Positions 15,121 to 22,541 of a DNA stretch of 26,128 nucleotides are shown here, piece after piece. The position numbers and the translations under genes are program-made. Origin of the DNA: an uncultured Collinsella sp. GTDB taxonomy: Bacteria > Actinomycetota > Coriobacteriia > Coriobacteriales > Coriobacteriaceae. Under the pieces are notes generated by a model that made no database searches, was not told the DNA's origin, and saw only the letters and a list, made by a program, of their open reading frames with translations. Position 1 is the stretch's first letter. Every line of letters begins with the position of its first letter. The stretch covers positions 1 through 26,128 of the forward strand of contig URTP01000011.1 of the NCBI GenBank assembly GCA_900550835.1, read 5' to 3'.

Positions 15121-15539
15121 GCTCGGCCGCGTAGCTCGATGTCTTGAATGTCGTCGAAGTTAATGGCGATATCCCTGAGTTTGAGCAGCTTGTATGCCGG
15201 CAGCACCTCGACCAGGATGCCGGTGCGGGAGCGATAACCGTACGTATCGTAATAGGTCACGCGGAGCAGGTCTCCGCGCTTGAGGCCCTCGAGCTTTTTC
15301 GAAAGCTCGAGGGCTTTTTCTTCCGTAAGCTCACACTTGGGCTCGACGGTGATTTCTTGCTTACGTACGAGCTCGTAGTACCCCGTGAGGGCGGCGAAGG
15401 GCATAAACTGCGCGGCGCGTCCGGCGCGAACGGCGCCGTTGGCCGTGAGGTTGGGGTCGGCGGCGCGGCGTCTTCCCTCGGGGTCGGCCAGGCGCTCAAA
15501 GGCGGTGGGAGGGCGCATGGGTTGCTTGGGTTTAGGCAC
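15117..15539 (-). CDS. YolD-like protein, partner of PolY
   Basis: A 140-aa YolD-like protein. The start is GTG at 15539 with GGAGG upstream. It has the family hallmark RAGRAAQFMPFAALTGYYELVRKQE at residues about 38-62 (family pattern R..QFMPF.AL.G), a helical segment EEKALELSKKLEGLKRGDLLRVTYYD, and a C-terminal WYL-like beta part ending FDDIQDIELRGRA. YolD-like proteins are encoded next to Y-family polymerases in Firmicutes and are thought to control or assist them. Its start overlaps the polymerase stop by 8 nt, so the two are co-translated. Its stop codon overlaps the stop of the convergent surface-protein gene in a shared CTAG. Confidence 0.85.
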   Translation of the reverse strand: MPKPKQPMRPPTAFERLADPEGRRRAADPNLTANGAVRAGRAAQFMPFAALTGYYELVRKQEITVEPKCELTEEKALELSKKLEGLKRGDLLRVTYYDTYGYRSRTGILVEVLPAYKLLKLRDIAINFDDIQDIELRGRA

Positions 15540-17037
15540 GGTGTCCTCCGACCTGATCGTTGCGTTCGCGTGCGGTGGCGCCGGCGGTAAAGCTCAGCCC
15601 CTTGACGAGCGCGTTTTTGCCGTATTTGCCCTTTACGGCCAGGACGGCACGGGCCAGCTCGCGCTCGCGCTCATCGGCCTCGACATCGCTAAATAGATCG
15701 ATGGTGGCAAACTCCTCCGGCATGAGGTTGCCAAATCCCAGGTTGATGCGCTTGACCGGTCGTTTGGGATCGACCGTTTGTGCCCAAAGGTCATCGAAAT
15801 AGCCCATGATCTTCTTAAACGAGTTGGTGCGTTCGGGCAGCTTTCGCGAGGCGTTGGAGTGCGCGAAGAGCGCGGCATAGCCGCCACGCGGTTTGCCGCC
15901 ATGCTCTCCCACAAAGATGCCATCGATTGCCTGCGCCTCGCGCACCAGACGGCGTCGTTCGCCATCGCGCTGGACGGGCTTGGGCGCACGGGGAGCGAGT
16001 TTAGGGCCGGCGGTCGCGGTGGGTTCGATGCTTGACGTGCTTGAGCGCAGGTGCCCGCATCCGTCCACATATTGCGCCGTGCCGCTGGCGTCGAGTCGGC
16101 GTATGTCGGCTCGCTCGCTCGCGTAGCCCACGAAGAGCGAGATGCTGTCGCAGACCACATGTTTATCGACCAAGTCCAGCACGGCGCTGTCGACCATCTC
16201 GCGCAAGACGGTGTAGGCCTGCTCGTAGGCATAGCCCTTCGAGAGCACCTGCCCTGTGGTAGTTGAGGTTGCCTGCGGGCGATAAGCTTGGATATCGGCA
16301 ATGGTTGTCGGCTCACGCCCAAAGGCGTGGTCGATGAGATACTCGGCATTGACGCCAAGCTCATCGTAAAGCAGGTTTTCGTCGAGTGCGGCGACGCCCA
16401 TCAAATCGTAGACGCCGTACTTTTCGAGCCGGGCTGCCACGCCGGGGCCGATGCCCCAGATATCGGTGATGGGACGATGGGGCCAGATCTCCTTGCGAAA
16501 GGTTTCGTCGTCGAGTACGCCGATGCGGCTGGGCACGTGCTTGGCGGTAATATCGAGCGCTACCTTAGCCTGGAATAGGTTGGGGCCGATGCCGACGGTG
16601 GCCGTGATGCCAGTGCGCGCGAGGACCTCGTCGCGCAGCATGCAGGCGAGCCCTTCGGCATTGGTGTGGTAGAGGTCTAGATAGGGCGTCACGTCGATAA
16701 AGCATTCGTCGATTGAATAGACGTGAATGTCTTGCGGGCTGACGTATTCCAGGTAGATACCGTAGATCTGCGCCGACACCTCCATGTAGTGCTGCATGCG
16801 CGGTACGGCCTTAATGTAGTCGATGCCGTCGGGTATCTCGAACAGACGGCAGCGATTGTGGATGCCGAGGTCCTTCATGGCCTGCGTGATAGCGAGGCAG
16901 ATGGTCGTGCGCCCGCGCGATTCGTCGGCAACGACCAGGTTGGTGGTGAGCGGATCGAGCCCACGATCGACGCACTCGACGCTGGCATAAAACGTCTTGA
17001 GGTCGATGCAGATGTAGGTGTGCTGCTCGTGCGCCAC
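15532..17037 (-). CDS. Y-family DNA polymerase (UmuC/UvrX-like)
   Basis: A 501-aa translesion DNA polymerase. The catalytic acidic residues are present: YICIDLKTFYASVE at the N-terminus and YSIDECFIDVT in the palm. Other blocks are the fingers region TTNLVVADESRGRTTICLAI, the helix-hairpin-helix DNA-binding stretch ITDIWGIGPGVAARLEKYGV, and the C-terminal YGKNALVKGLSF...ATARERNDQVGGH typical of the Bacillus UvrX group, which is longer than DinB. GTG at 17037 is chosen because GGGAGG lies 4 nt upstream; ATGs at 17049 and 17058 are possible. An ATG at 17109 is excluded since the promoter lies over it. A LexA box at 17067-17080 indicates SOS induction. It overlaps the yolD-like gene by 8 nt. Confidence 0.93.
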   Translation of the reverse strand: MAHEQHTYICIDLKTFYASVECVDRGLDPLTTNLVVADESRGRTTICLAITQAMKDLGIHNRCRLFEIPDGIDYIKAVPRMQHYMEVSAQIYGIYLEYVSPQDIHVYSIDECFIDVTPYLDLYHTNAEGLACMLRDEVLARTGITATVGIGPNLFQAKVALDITAKHVPSRIGVLDDETFRKEIWPHRPITDIWGIGPGVAARLEKYGVYDLMGVAALDENLLYDELGVNAEYLIDHAFGREPTTIADIQAYRPQATSTTTGQVLSKGYAYEQAYTVLREMVDSAVLDLVDKHVVCDSISLFVGYASERADIRRLDASGTAQYVDGCGHLRSSTSSIEPTATAGPKLAPRAPKPVQRDGERRRLVREAQAIDGIFVGEHGGKPRGGYAALFAHSNASRKLPERTNSFKKIMGYFDDLWAQTVDPKRPVKRINLGFGNLMPEEFATIDLFSDVEADERERELARAVLAVKGKYGKNALVKGLSFTAGATARERNDQVGGHRA

Positions 17038-17066
17038 GCTTCCTCCCATCAAACACATGTTCTTAT

Positions 17067-17080
17067 CGAATAGATGTTCG
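17067..17080 (-). promoter_or_regulatory. LexA (SOS) box
   Basis: CGAACATCTATTCG on the minus strand, 12 of 14 matches to the Gram-positive LexA consensus CGAACATATGTTCG. It sits immediately after the -10 box and 30 bp before the preferred start, where LexA would block transcription. Confidence 0.75.
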
Positions 17081-17109
17081 ATAATACCCGCTTGCGCGGA
17101 CATCGTCAA
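17081..17109 (-). promoter_or_regulatory. Promoter of the polY-yolD operon
   Basis: On the minus strand TTGACG (17104-17109) and TATTAT (17081-17086) with an exact 17-bp spacer, followed directly by the LexA box. Confidence 0.75.
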
Positions 17110-17259
17110 AACCTGTCCCTCTTTGGCGGGTATGGTCGTGCGGCTGCATCGGGTTTTTAACGCAGCTCTAAAGAGCGCGAAACAGCTCGGAAAACCTCGC
17201 TTCGTAGCATGAGCCTAACGATTGATACCGCCTATACGCACGGAAGGGTTGTGGGGATA

Positions 17260-17784
17260 ATGGTCAACTATGGGTTTGGTATGCCGACGCGCCTTGTCGC
17301 GGACGGCGACGTGGATCGCTGGTGCGGACGATTGGTCGCTCATTACGGCGGTACCAAGGCGCTGGTCGTGCTGGGAGGCGACAAGCATACGCGCGATGAA
17401 CTGGTCTCGGCGGCGCTCGGGTCGCTCGATCGGGCTCTGCTCGAACGCACACTCTTCCGCTGCGGCTCGGTTGGAGCCGATGGGGGAGATGGACTGGTCG
17501 ACGAGGCCGTGGCCCTGTCGACCGACGAGGGCGTGGACTTTGTCCTGGCGATTGGCGATGCCGATACGGCCGGCTTTGCGCGCGAGCTCGCTCGTCGCAT
17601 GGCGGCGCTCGATGCCGGTGAGGACGGTTTTGTCCCCTATGGATGCATTGTCTCGGAGGGCAAAGTGCCCGCTACGGTGGGTGCTGGCGAGGTCCCCGTT
17701 TTTGCCATCATCGCGCCCGAATTGCTGGATGGCATCGGGTCTCCCTTGCGCGAGCTGCTCGGTAGCGTGTGCGCCGCGGCGTAA
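17260..17784 (+). CDS. Truncated iron-ADH-like protein
   Basis: A protein of 174 aa that resembles only the N-terminal half of iron-dependent alcohol dehydrogenases, normally about 380 aa. ATG at 17260 gives MVNYGFGMPTRLVADGDVD, the usual family start; an in-frame ATG at 17209 would add 17 residues but has no ribosome binding site. The nucleotide-fold pattern is visible (HYGGTKALVVLGGDKHTRDELV, EGVDFVLAIGDADTAGFARELARR, FVPYGCIVSEGKVPAT), but the cofactor motif GGGSxxD has become GDADTAG, and the C-terminal domain with the metal-binding histidines is absent. The stop at 17782 is followed by a terminator, with no remnant of the missing half. It may be a stable shortened homologue with a non-catalytic role, or a decayed gene. 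It is upstream of pgi. Confidence 0.7.
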   Translation: MVNYGFGMPTRLVADGDVDRWCGRLVAHYGGTKALVVLGGDKHTRDELVSAALGSLDRALLERTLFRCGSVGADGGDGLVDEAVALSTDEGVDFVLAIGDADTAGFARELARRMAALDAGEDGFVPYGCIVSEGKVPATVGAGEVPVFAIIAPELLDGIGSPLRELLGSVCAAA

Positions 17785-17796
17785 TAGCCTGCCAGG

Positions 17797-17859
17797 AAGG
17801 GATAGGTTAATTTTGCCAGGTAAAGCGTTTGACCTGCCAAAACAAACCTGTCCCTTTTT
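17797..17859 (+). terminator. Long terminator hairpin with repeated motif
   Basis: Outer stem AAGGGATAGGTT (17797-17808) with AACCTGTCCCTT (17845-17856), one G-U pair; inner stem TTTTGCCAGGT (17811-17821) with ACCTGCCAAAA (17832-17842), one mismatch; then T to 17859. AAACCTGTCCCT recurs at 17110-17121 upstream of polY. Confidence 0.75.
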
Positions 17860-17984
17860 GGTCGGTTGCCGTTTAGGGGCGGATTGGCAACGCTCGCTGA
17901 TTGTAGTCTTGACCTGCGCTAGAATAGTGGCATCTGAATATCCGGGCGCATGGAGGAGTGCGCCCGTATGCTGAGGAGGACTCT

Positions 17985-19679
17985 ATGGCAACTGTTGCCG
18001 CACCTATCGATGCTACGTCGACTGCCGCTTGGAAGGCGCTCGAGGCTCATCAGGAGAAGCTCGAGGCCGAAGGTATCGACCTCAAGGCCTGGTTCGCCGC
18101 TGACGCCGACCGCGTGAACAAGCTGAGCTTTGACGCCGGCGACCTTCACTTCGATCTGTCCAAGAACCTGGTGACCGATGAGACCGTCAAGCTGCTGTGC
18201 GATCTTGCCCGCGAGGTGAAGCTCGAGGAGCGCCGCGACGCCATGTTCTCCGGCGAGCACATCAACACCACCGAGGACCGCGCCGTCCTGCACACCGCGC
18301 TTCGCCGCCCGGCAAGCGAGAAGGGGCAGCTCATCGTTGACGGCCAGGATGTCGTCGCCGACGTGCACGAGGTCCTCGATCGCATGTATGCCTTCGCCGA
18401 GCGCGTGCGCTCCGGTGAGTGGAAGGGCGTTACCGGCAAGAAGATTGAGCACCTGGTGTCCATCGGCATCGGCGGCTCCGATCTGGGCCCGGTCATGGCT
18501 TACGAGGCTCTGCGCCCCTATGCCGACGCCGGTATCGACTGCCGCTACATCTCCAACATCGACCCCAACGACCAGGCCGAGAAGCTCCGCGGCCTGGATC
18601 CCGAGACCACGCTCGTGATCATCGTCTCCAAGACCTTCACCACGCTTGAGACCCTCACCAACGCTCGTGAGGTCAAGACCTGGATGCTCGAGCAGCTCAA
18701 GGCTCAGGGTGCCATCGACGGCTCCGATGAGCAGAACGCCGAGGCCGTGGCCAAGCACTTTGTCGCCGTTTCCACCGCGCTCGAAAAGGTCGAGGCCTTC
18801 GGTATCGACCCCGCCAACGCCTTCGGTTTTTGGAACTGGGTCGGCGGCCGCTATTCCGTCGACTCCGCCGTGGGTCTGTCGCTGATCGTCGTGCTCGGCC
18901 CCGAGCGCTTCCAGCAGTTCCTTGAGGGCTTCCACGCCATCGACGAGTACTTCTGCAACACCCCGCTCGAGAACAACGCCGTCGCGCTGATGGGCCTGCT
19001 CAACGTCTGGTACGTCAACTTCTTCGGTTCCAAGAGCCACGCCGTGCTGCCGTACTGCCAGTATCTGCACCGCTTCCCGGCCTACCTGCAACAGCTCACC
19101 ATGGAGTCCAACGGCAAGCACGTCCGCTGGGACGGCAGCGCTGTGACCTCCGATACCGGTGAGATCTTCTGGGGCGAGCCCGGTACCAACGGTCAGCACG
19201 CCTTCTACCAGCTGCTGCACCAGGGCACCGTGGTGGTCCCGGCCGACTTTATCGCTTTCGCCAACACTGCCAACCCCGCAACCGACAGCGGCCAGGACGT
19301 CCACGAGCTGTTCCTGGGCAACTTCCTGGCCCAGACCAAGGCGCTCGCCTTTGGTAAGACGGCCGACGAGGTTCGTGCCGAGGGCACGCCCGAGCAGATC
19401 GTCCCGGCCCGCTGCTTTGAGGGCAACCGTCCGACGACCTCGATCTTCGGCGACACGCTGACCCCGTTCGCACTCGGCGAGCTCATCGCCCTGTACGAGC
19501 ACATCACGTTTGTCGAGGGCACGGTCTGGGGCATCGACTCCTACGACCAGTGGGGCGTCGAGCTTGGCAAGCAGCTTGCCAAGCAGATCACCCCGGCCTT
19601 CCACGACGACGCTGCCAAGGCCGAGCAGGACGCTTCGACCCAGGCGCTCATCGAGTTCTACCGCGCTCACCGCAAGTAG
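17985..19679 (+). CDS. pgi: Glucose-6-phosphate isomerase
   Basis: A 564-aa enzyme that interconverts glucose 6-phosphate and fructose 6-phosphate in glycolysis and gluconeogenesis. ATG at 17985 has GAGGAGGA 4 nt upstream; a GTG at 17958 is in frame but lies before the ribosome binding site. Motifs of the long (about 550 aa) isomerase form are present: the sugar-phosphate-binding VSIGIGGSDLGPVMAYEAL (about residues 157-175), IIVSKTFTTLETLTN, FWNWVGGRYSVDSAVGLS, the catalytic-glutamate loop WGEPGTNGQHAFYQLLHQGT and the C-terminal QWGVELGKQLAKQI with its catalytic lysine. Codon use is strongly biased to C-ending codons, as in highly expressed genes. It is flanked by terminators on both sides, so it is probably transcribed alone. 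Confidence 0.97.
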   Translation: MATVAAPIDATSTAAWKALEAHQEKLEAEGIDLKAWFAADADRVNKLSFDAGDLHFDLSKNLVTDETVKLLCDLAREVKLEERRDAMFSGEHINTTEDRAVLHTALRRPASEKGQLIVDGQDVVADVHEVLDRMYAFAERVRSGEWKGVTGKKIEHLVSIGIGGSDLGPVMAYEALRPYADAGIDCRYISNIDPNDQAEKLRGLDPETTLVIIVSKTFTTLETLTNAREVKTWMLEQLKAQGAIDGSDEQNAEAVAKHFVAVSTALEKVEAFGIDPANAFGFWNWVGGRYSVDSAVGLSLIVVLGPERFQQFLEGFHAIDEYFCNTPLENNAVALMGLLNVWYVNFFGSKSHAVLPYCQYLHRFPAYLQQLTMESNGKHVRWDGSAVTSDTGEIFWGEPGTNGQHAFYQLLHQGTVVVPADFIAFANTANPATDSGQDVHELFLGNFLAQTKALAFGKTADEVRAEGTPEQIVPARCFEGNRPTTSIFGDTLTPFALGELIALYEHITFVEGTVWGIDSYDQWGVELGKQLAKQITPAFHDDAAKAEQDASTQALIEFYRAHRK

Positions 19680-19711
19680 TTTTTACGGCCGAGTTGGCTT
19701 ATGGCTGAAAG

Positions 19712-19743
19712 GGGCCCGTATCCGTTGGGATACGGGCCCTTGC
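19712..19743 (+). terminator. Terminator after pgi
   Basis: GGGCCCGTATCC (19712-19723) pairs perfectly with GGATACGGGCCC (19728-19739) around a GTTG loop, followed by a weak T-rich tail. Confidence 0.8.
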
Positions 19744-19772
19744 TATTTGGATAGGATGGAATGTATCGGGAG

Positions 19773-19806
19773 GCGCCTCGACGGGCATCGCAATCGTCGA
19801 AGGCGC
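19773..19806 (+). other. Hairpin in the leader of the Cof-type phosphatase
   Basis: GCGCCTCGACG pairs with CGTCGAAGGCGC with one bulged A and an 11-nt loop. No U-run follows, so it is not a terminator. It lies about 110 bp before the start at 19915; role unknown. Confidence 0.35.
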
Positions 19807-19914
19807 GCCGTTCATGTTTGGGACAATATGACATTTTTCCCGTTGCAAACAGCGCCGCCGTGGGTGTTCTGTATGATGGCTCAGACAAGGTTGTTCAATG
19901 ACAGGGAGGCATAT

Positions 19915-20757
19915 ATGGCAATCAAAGCCATCGCAATGGATATCGACGGTACACTCACCAACGACCAAAAGGTCATCAGCCCGCGTACGCGCGAGAAGCT
20001 GCTCGCGGCGCAGGAGTCGGGCATTAAGCTCATCTTGGCTTCGGGTCGTCCTGCATGGGGGCTGCACGCCTTGGCGCAGGAGCTCGACCTTCAAAACCAT
20101 GATGGTCTGCTAGTTGCCTTTAATGGCGCGCACGTGGTCGACGCTCAGACCGATGAGGTCCTTTTTGACCAGGCCATGCCGGCTGACGAACTGCACCGTC
20201 TGATTGATCATCTGCGCAATTTCGACGTGATCCCTATGATTTCGCTCGGTCGCGATTTGCACGTCGAGGACTCGTACCATTGCATGATCACGCTGCCTGA
20301 CGGCTTGCAGAAGAATATCGTCAAGTATGAGCGCGATGCGTGCGATCTTAAGATCCGCGAGGTCGAGAGCTTGCATGAGGTCGTGGACACTTATCCCGTG
20401 GACAAGCTGCTGACGGCGGGTGATCCGACCTACCTGCAGGCGCATTACGAGGAGATGTATGCGCCCTTTGCCCAGACGCTTTCGGGCATGTTTACGGCCG
20501 ACTGGTACTTTGAGTACACGGCGCCCGGTATCGACAAGGCCCGCGCGCTCGAGGGTGCCCTGCCCAAGCTCGGTATCGATGCCAGCGAGGTCGTCTCGTT
20601 TGGCGACGGCCAGAACGACAAGTCCATGATTGAGTGGGCCGGCACCGGTGTTGCCATGGGCAACGCCGTCGATGAGGTTAAGGCCGTGGCCCAGATGGTG
20701 ACCGCCAACAACAACGAAGACGGTATCGCGGTAGCACTTGACCAACTGCTGGGTTAG
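19915..20757 (+). CDS. HAD hydrolase, Cof type (subfamily IIB)
   Basis: A 280-aa phosphatase of the Cof/YidA group, which dephosphorylates sugar phosphates and related metabolites in the cytoplasm. ATG at 19915 is preceded by GGGAGG at 8 nt; the frame is open further upstream but would run through the pgi terminator. HAD motifs: I, AMDIDGTLTND (nucleophile Asp about residue 8); II, LILASGRPAWG; III, the Lys in GIDKARALEGAL; IV, VSFGDGQNDKSMIEWAGTGVAMGNA. The cap domain between motifs II and III is of the IIB type. The next gene, another HAD phosphatase, lies 63 bp downstream past a terminator. Confidence 0.94.
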   Translation: MAIKAIAMDIDGTLTNDQKVISPRTREKLLAAQESGIKLILASGRPAWGLHALAQELDLQNHDGLLVAFNGAHVVDAQTDEVLFDQAMPADELHRLIDHLRNFDVIPMISLGRDLHVEDSYHCMITLPDGLQKNIVKYERDACDLKIREVESLHEVVDTYPVDKLLTAGDPTYLQAHYEEMYAPFAQTLSGMFTADWYFEYTAPGIDKARALEGALPKLGIDASEVVSFGDGQNDKSMIEWAGTGVAMGNAVDEVKAVAQMVTANNNEDGIAVALDQLLG

Positions 20758-20779
20758 AATCGCCGATAGTGTATGGTTC

Positions 20780-20805
20780 GGGCGTCCGCTTGCGGGCGCC
20801 CTTTT
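20780..20805 (+). terminator. Terminator between the two HAD genes
   Basis: GGGCGTCCGC (20780-20789) pairs with GCGGGCGCCC (20792-20801), one mismatch and a 2-4-nt loop, followed by TTTT. Confidence 0.7.
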
Positions 20806-20820
20806 GTTAGGGAGGGTGCC

Positions 20821-21480
20821 GTGTCTGCATTTCCGTTCGACGCCGTTATCTTTGACATGGATGGCGTCATCGTCGATACCGAGTATTACTACCTGGGGGA
20901 GACCGCCGCGTTTGCCAAGGAGCTTGGGCTGAATCTAACCCAAGAGGAGCTAAACGGGCAGGTTGGCACCTCACATCAGTTCTTCCTGCATATGCTGGTC
21001 GATTGGTTTGAGCGCGCCGGTAGGGGGCATTTCACTGGCGAGGAAGCGTTGGCCCGTTGGGACGAGTGGGCGCATAAGCGCCCGCGCGACTATCAGGCTT
21101 TGATCAACCCGGGTGCCGTTGATACGATTCGAGAGCTGCCGCGCCGCGGCGTCCGTGTGGCGCTTGCCAGCTCGTCTCCCATGGATAGCATCGAGGAAGT
21201 GCTCAACGCGTGCGGGCTGTCGGATGCCTTTGAGTATGTGGTGAGCGGCGAGCAGTTTAAGGAGAGTAAGCCCGAGCCCGACATCTACCTGCATGCGCTG
21301 GACCTGCTGGGGCTGCCCGCGAATCGCTGCTGCTGCGTTGAGGATTCGGTGCCTGGCATCACTGCCGGCAAGCGAGCCGGCCTGACGGTCGTTGCCAAGC
21401 GCGAGGAACGCTTTGGCTTTAGCCAGGATGCCGCGGACAAGATTATCGACCAGCTGCCCGAGCTGCTTGAGCTTTCTTAG
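20821..21480 (+). CDS. HAD hydrolase, beta-phosphoglucomutase-like
   Basis: A 219-aa HAD subfamily IA protein, similar to beta-phosphoglucomutase and phosphoglycolate-type phosphatases. The start is GTG at 20821 with GGGAGGG at 5 nt. Motif I is AVIFDMDGVIVDTEYYY (both Asp present), followed by a small helical cap. Motif II is VRVALASSSPMDSIEEVL, motif III is FKESKPEPDIYLHALDLLG, and motif IV is CCVEDSVPGITAGKRAGLTVV. The SSS after motif II and the ExxPGxxAGxxAG block are usual for the phosphoglucomutase-like group. The substrate is not certain. It ends 29 bp before the inverted-repeat element at 21510. Confidence 0.92.
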   Translation: MSAFPFDAVIFDMDGVIVDTEYYYLGETAAFAKELGLNLTQEELNGQVGTSHQFFLHMLVDWFERAGRGHFTGEEALARWDEWAHKRPRDYQALINPGAVDTIRELPRRGVRVALASSSPMDSIEEVLNACGLSDAFEYVVSGEQFKESKPEPDIYLHALDLLGLPANRCCCVEDSVPGITAGKRAGLTVVAKREERFGFSQDAADKIIDQLPELLELS

Positions 21481-21509
21481 GGGGTCTGTTGGAGGCTCTT
21501 TAGGGGTTC

Positions 21510-21739
21510 GTGGACAAAAAATGCCAAATATGAGTACTGTCACTAATTTAGTAACAGGGAAATTATGCTTTTAAGGCCCTGGTTGAGCGCCTGGGGGCGA
21601 TTATAACCTGTTAAATATGGCTTTAGCCATGCTAAAACGCCTTGATAATGAACAGCTGTACATTATCAAGGCGTTCTTTTGTCACAATATAATGCTACTA
21701 GCTTTGCAACAGTACTCATATTTGGCATTTTTTGCCCAC
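21510..21739. mobile_element. MITE-like element with 31-bp inverted ends
   Basis: The ends 21510-21540 and 21709-21739 are inverted copies of each other, identical at 30 of 31 positions, each containing GGCAAAAAATGCC-like small palindromes and CCAAATATGAGTACTGT. The 168 bp inside have no coding frame; they contain ATGGC-TTTA-GCCAT and a strong terminator. No target duplication is visible. It fills the gap between a plus-strand gene ending at 21480 and tatD ending at 21745. It could be a MITE or a conserved bidirectional end-of-transcript structure. Confidence 0.5.
21636..21680. terminator. Terminator inside the inverted-repeat element
   Basis: A perfect 15-bp stem, AACGCCTTGATAATG (21636-21650) and its complement (21661-21675), a 10-nt loop, then CTTTT; AAAA on the other side allows minus-strand use for tatD. 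Confidence 0.85.
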
Positions 21740-21744
21740 CGGGA

Positions 21745-22527
21745 TCAGCGGAAGTCAAATATGGAGCGCGAATTTCCTAAAACGGTCGATTCGACGCTCT
21801 CCTCGGCGCAGTTTTTAAGTTCGGCGATGTGCAGGGAGGCGCTTTTTAGCGATGTGATGAGCTGTCGCGCGCTTGCATCTGCTTGCAGTTCGGCTGGAGC
21901 GTCGGTTTCGAGCAGCAGGCGGTCGAGTGGAATCTGTCGGGCGTATTCACGACCGCGCTTGGTAGCGAGCATCCGCTCGTTCACGGAAAAATAGCAGCCT
22001 GCGTTTCGCGTACGGACGAACTCGTTCGAGGTGCCGCTAAACCAGTGAAAGATGATGGCGGGGGAGTTGGGGCTTGGGGTGAGTAATCCATATGACTCAA
22101 GGGCGTCCAGTACGGTTCCTGCTGAACGAACAGCGTGAATTGATATCACGCGCCCGGCGAGAGGGTGCTGCACGAGTGCATCGCAGAGACGGTCAAGTGC
22201 CTGTATTTGAAGCGGTTCGCTTCCGGCAAAGCGCGCAGAAAAGTCGAGTCCCACCTCGCCGATGTAGCGCTCTTGGGCTGCAACTTCGCAAAGCAGATTG
22301 ATTTCGGCAGGACCGCAGCGACCGTCGGCAAGCCACCAGGGGTGAAGCCCAACGCCAGCGATGATGCCTGGTAGGCGACGGGCGCGCTCGTTTGCGGCCG
22401 AAAAGTCGCGTGGGTCGACCCCGCAGTCAAAGAGCCCCAGACCCGACGCCGCCGACTCACTGGCTGCAGCATCGGGGCCGAGCATCAAATCAAGATGACA
22501 ATGCGTGTCAAAGAATTGCGGTTCCAT
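21745..22527 (-). CDS. TatD family metal-dependent DNase
   Basis: A 260-aa TatD-type metal-dependent hydrolase with a TIM-barrel fold; family members are 3'-5' exonucleases linked to DNA repair. ATG at 22527 gives MEPQFFDTHCHLDLML, with the HxH metal motif at the N-terminus; the ribosome binding site is weak (AGGA about 13 nt upstream), which fits coupling to the preceding gene 14 bp away. Other ligands: the Glu in YIGEVGLDFSAR, the His in VISIHAV, the His in IIFHWFSGTSNEF, and the Asp in RLLLETDAPAEL. The product is somewhat divergent from YcfH/TatD, with an Ala/Ser-rich insert after the first strand. It forms a two-gene unit with tcdA. Confidence 0.92.
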   Translation of the reverse strand: MEPQFFDTHCHLDLMLGPDAAASESAASGLGLFDCGVDPRDFSAANERARRLPGIIAGVGLHPWWLADGRCGPAEINLLCEVAAQERYIGEVGLDFSARFAGSEPLQIQALDRLCDALVQHPLAGRVISIHAVRSAGTVLDALESYGLLTPSPNSPAIIFHWFSGTSNEFVRTRNAGCYFSVNERMLATKRGREYARQIPLDRLLLETDAPAELQADASARQLITSLKSASLHIAELKNCAEESVESTVLGNSRSIFDFR

Positions 22528-22541
22528 CGCAGGACATCCTG

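Noticed and set aside
17037..17109. ATG at 17109 as start of the Y-family polymerase
   Set aside because: The -35 box, -10 box and LexA box lie downstream of it, so it would not be in the transcript.
17885..17940. Promoter of pgi (TTGACC near 17909 with TAGAAT)
   Set aside because: The two boxes are only 8 bp apart and no alternative pair has good spacing.
17919..19670. A 583-codon open frame on the minus strand opposite pgi
   Set aside because: It mirrors the C-ending codon bias of pgi, has no recognisable motif and is low in complexity; pgi is certain.
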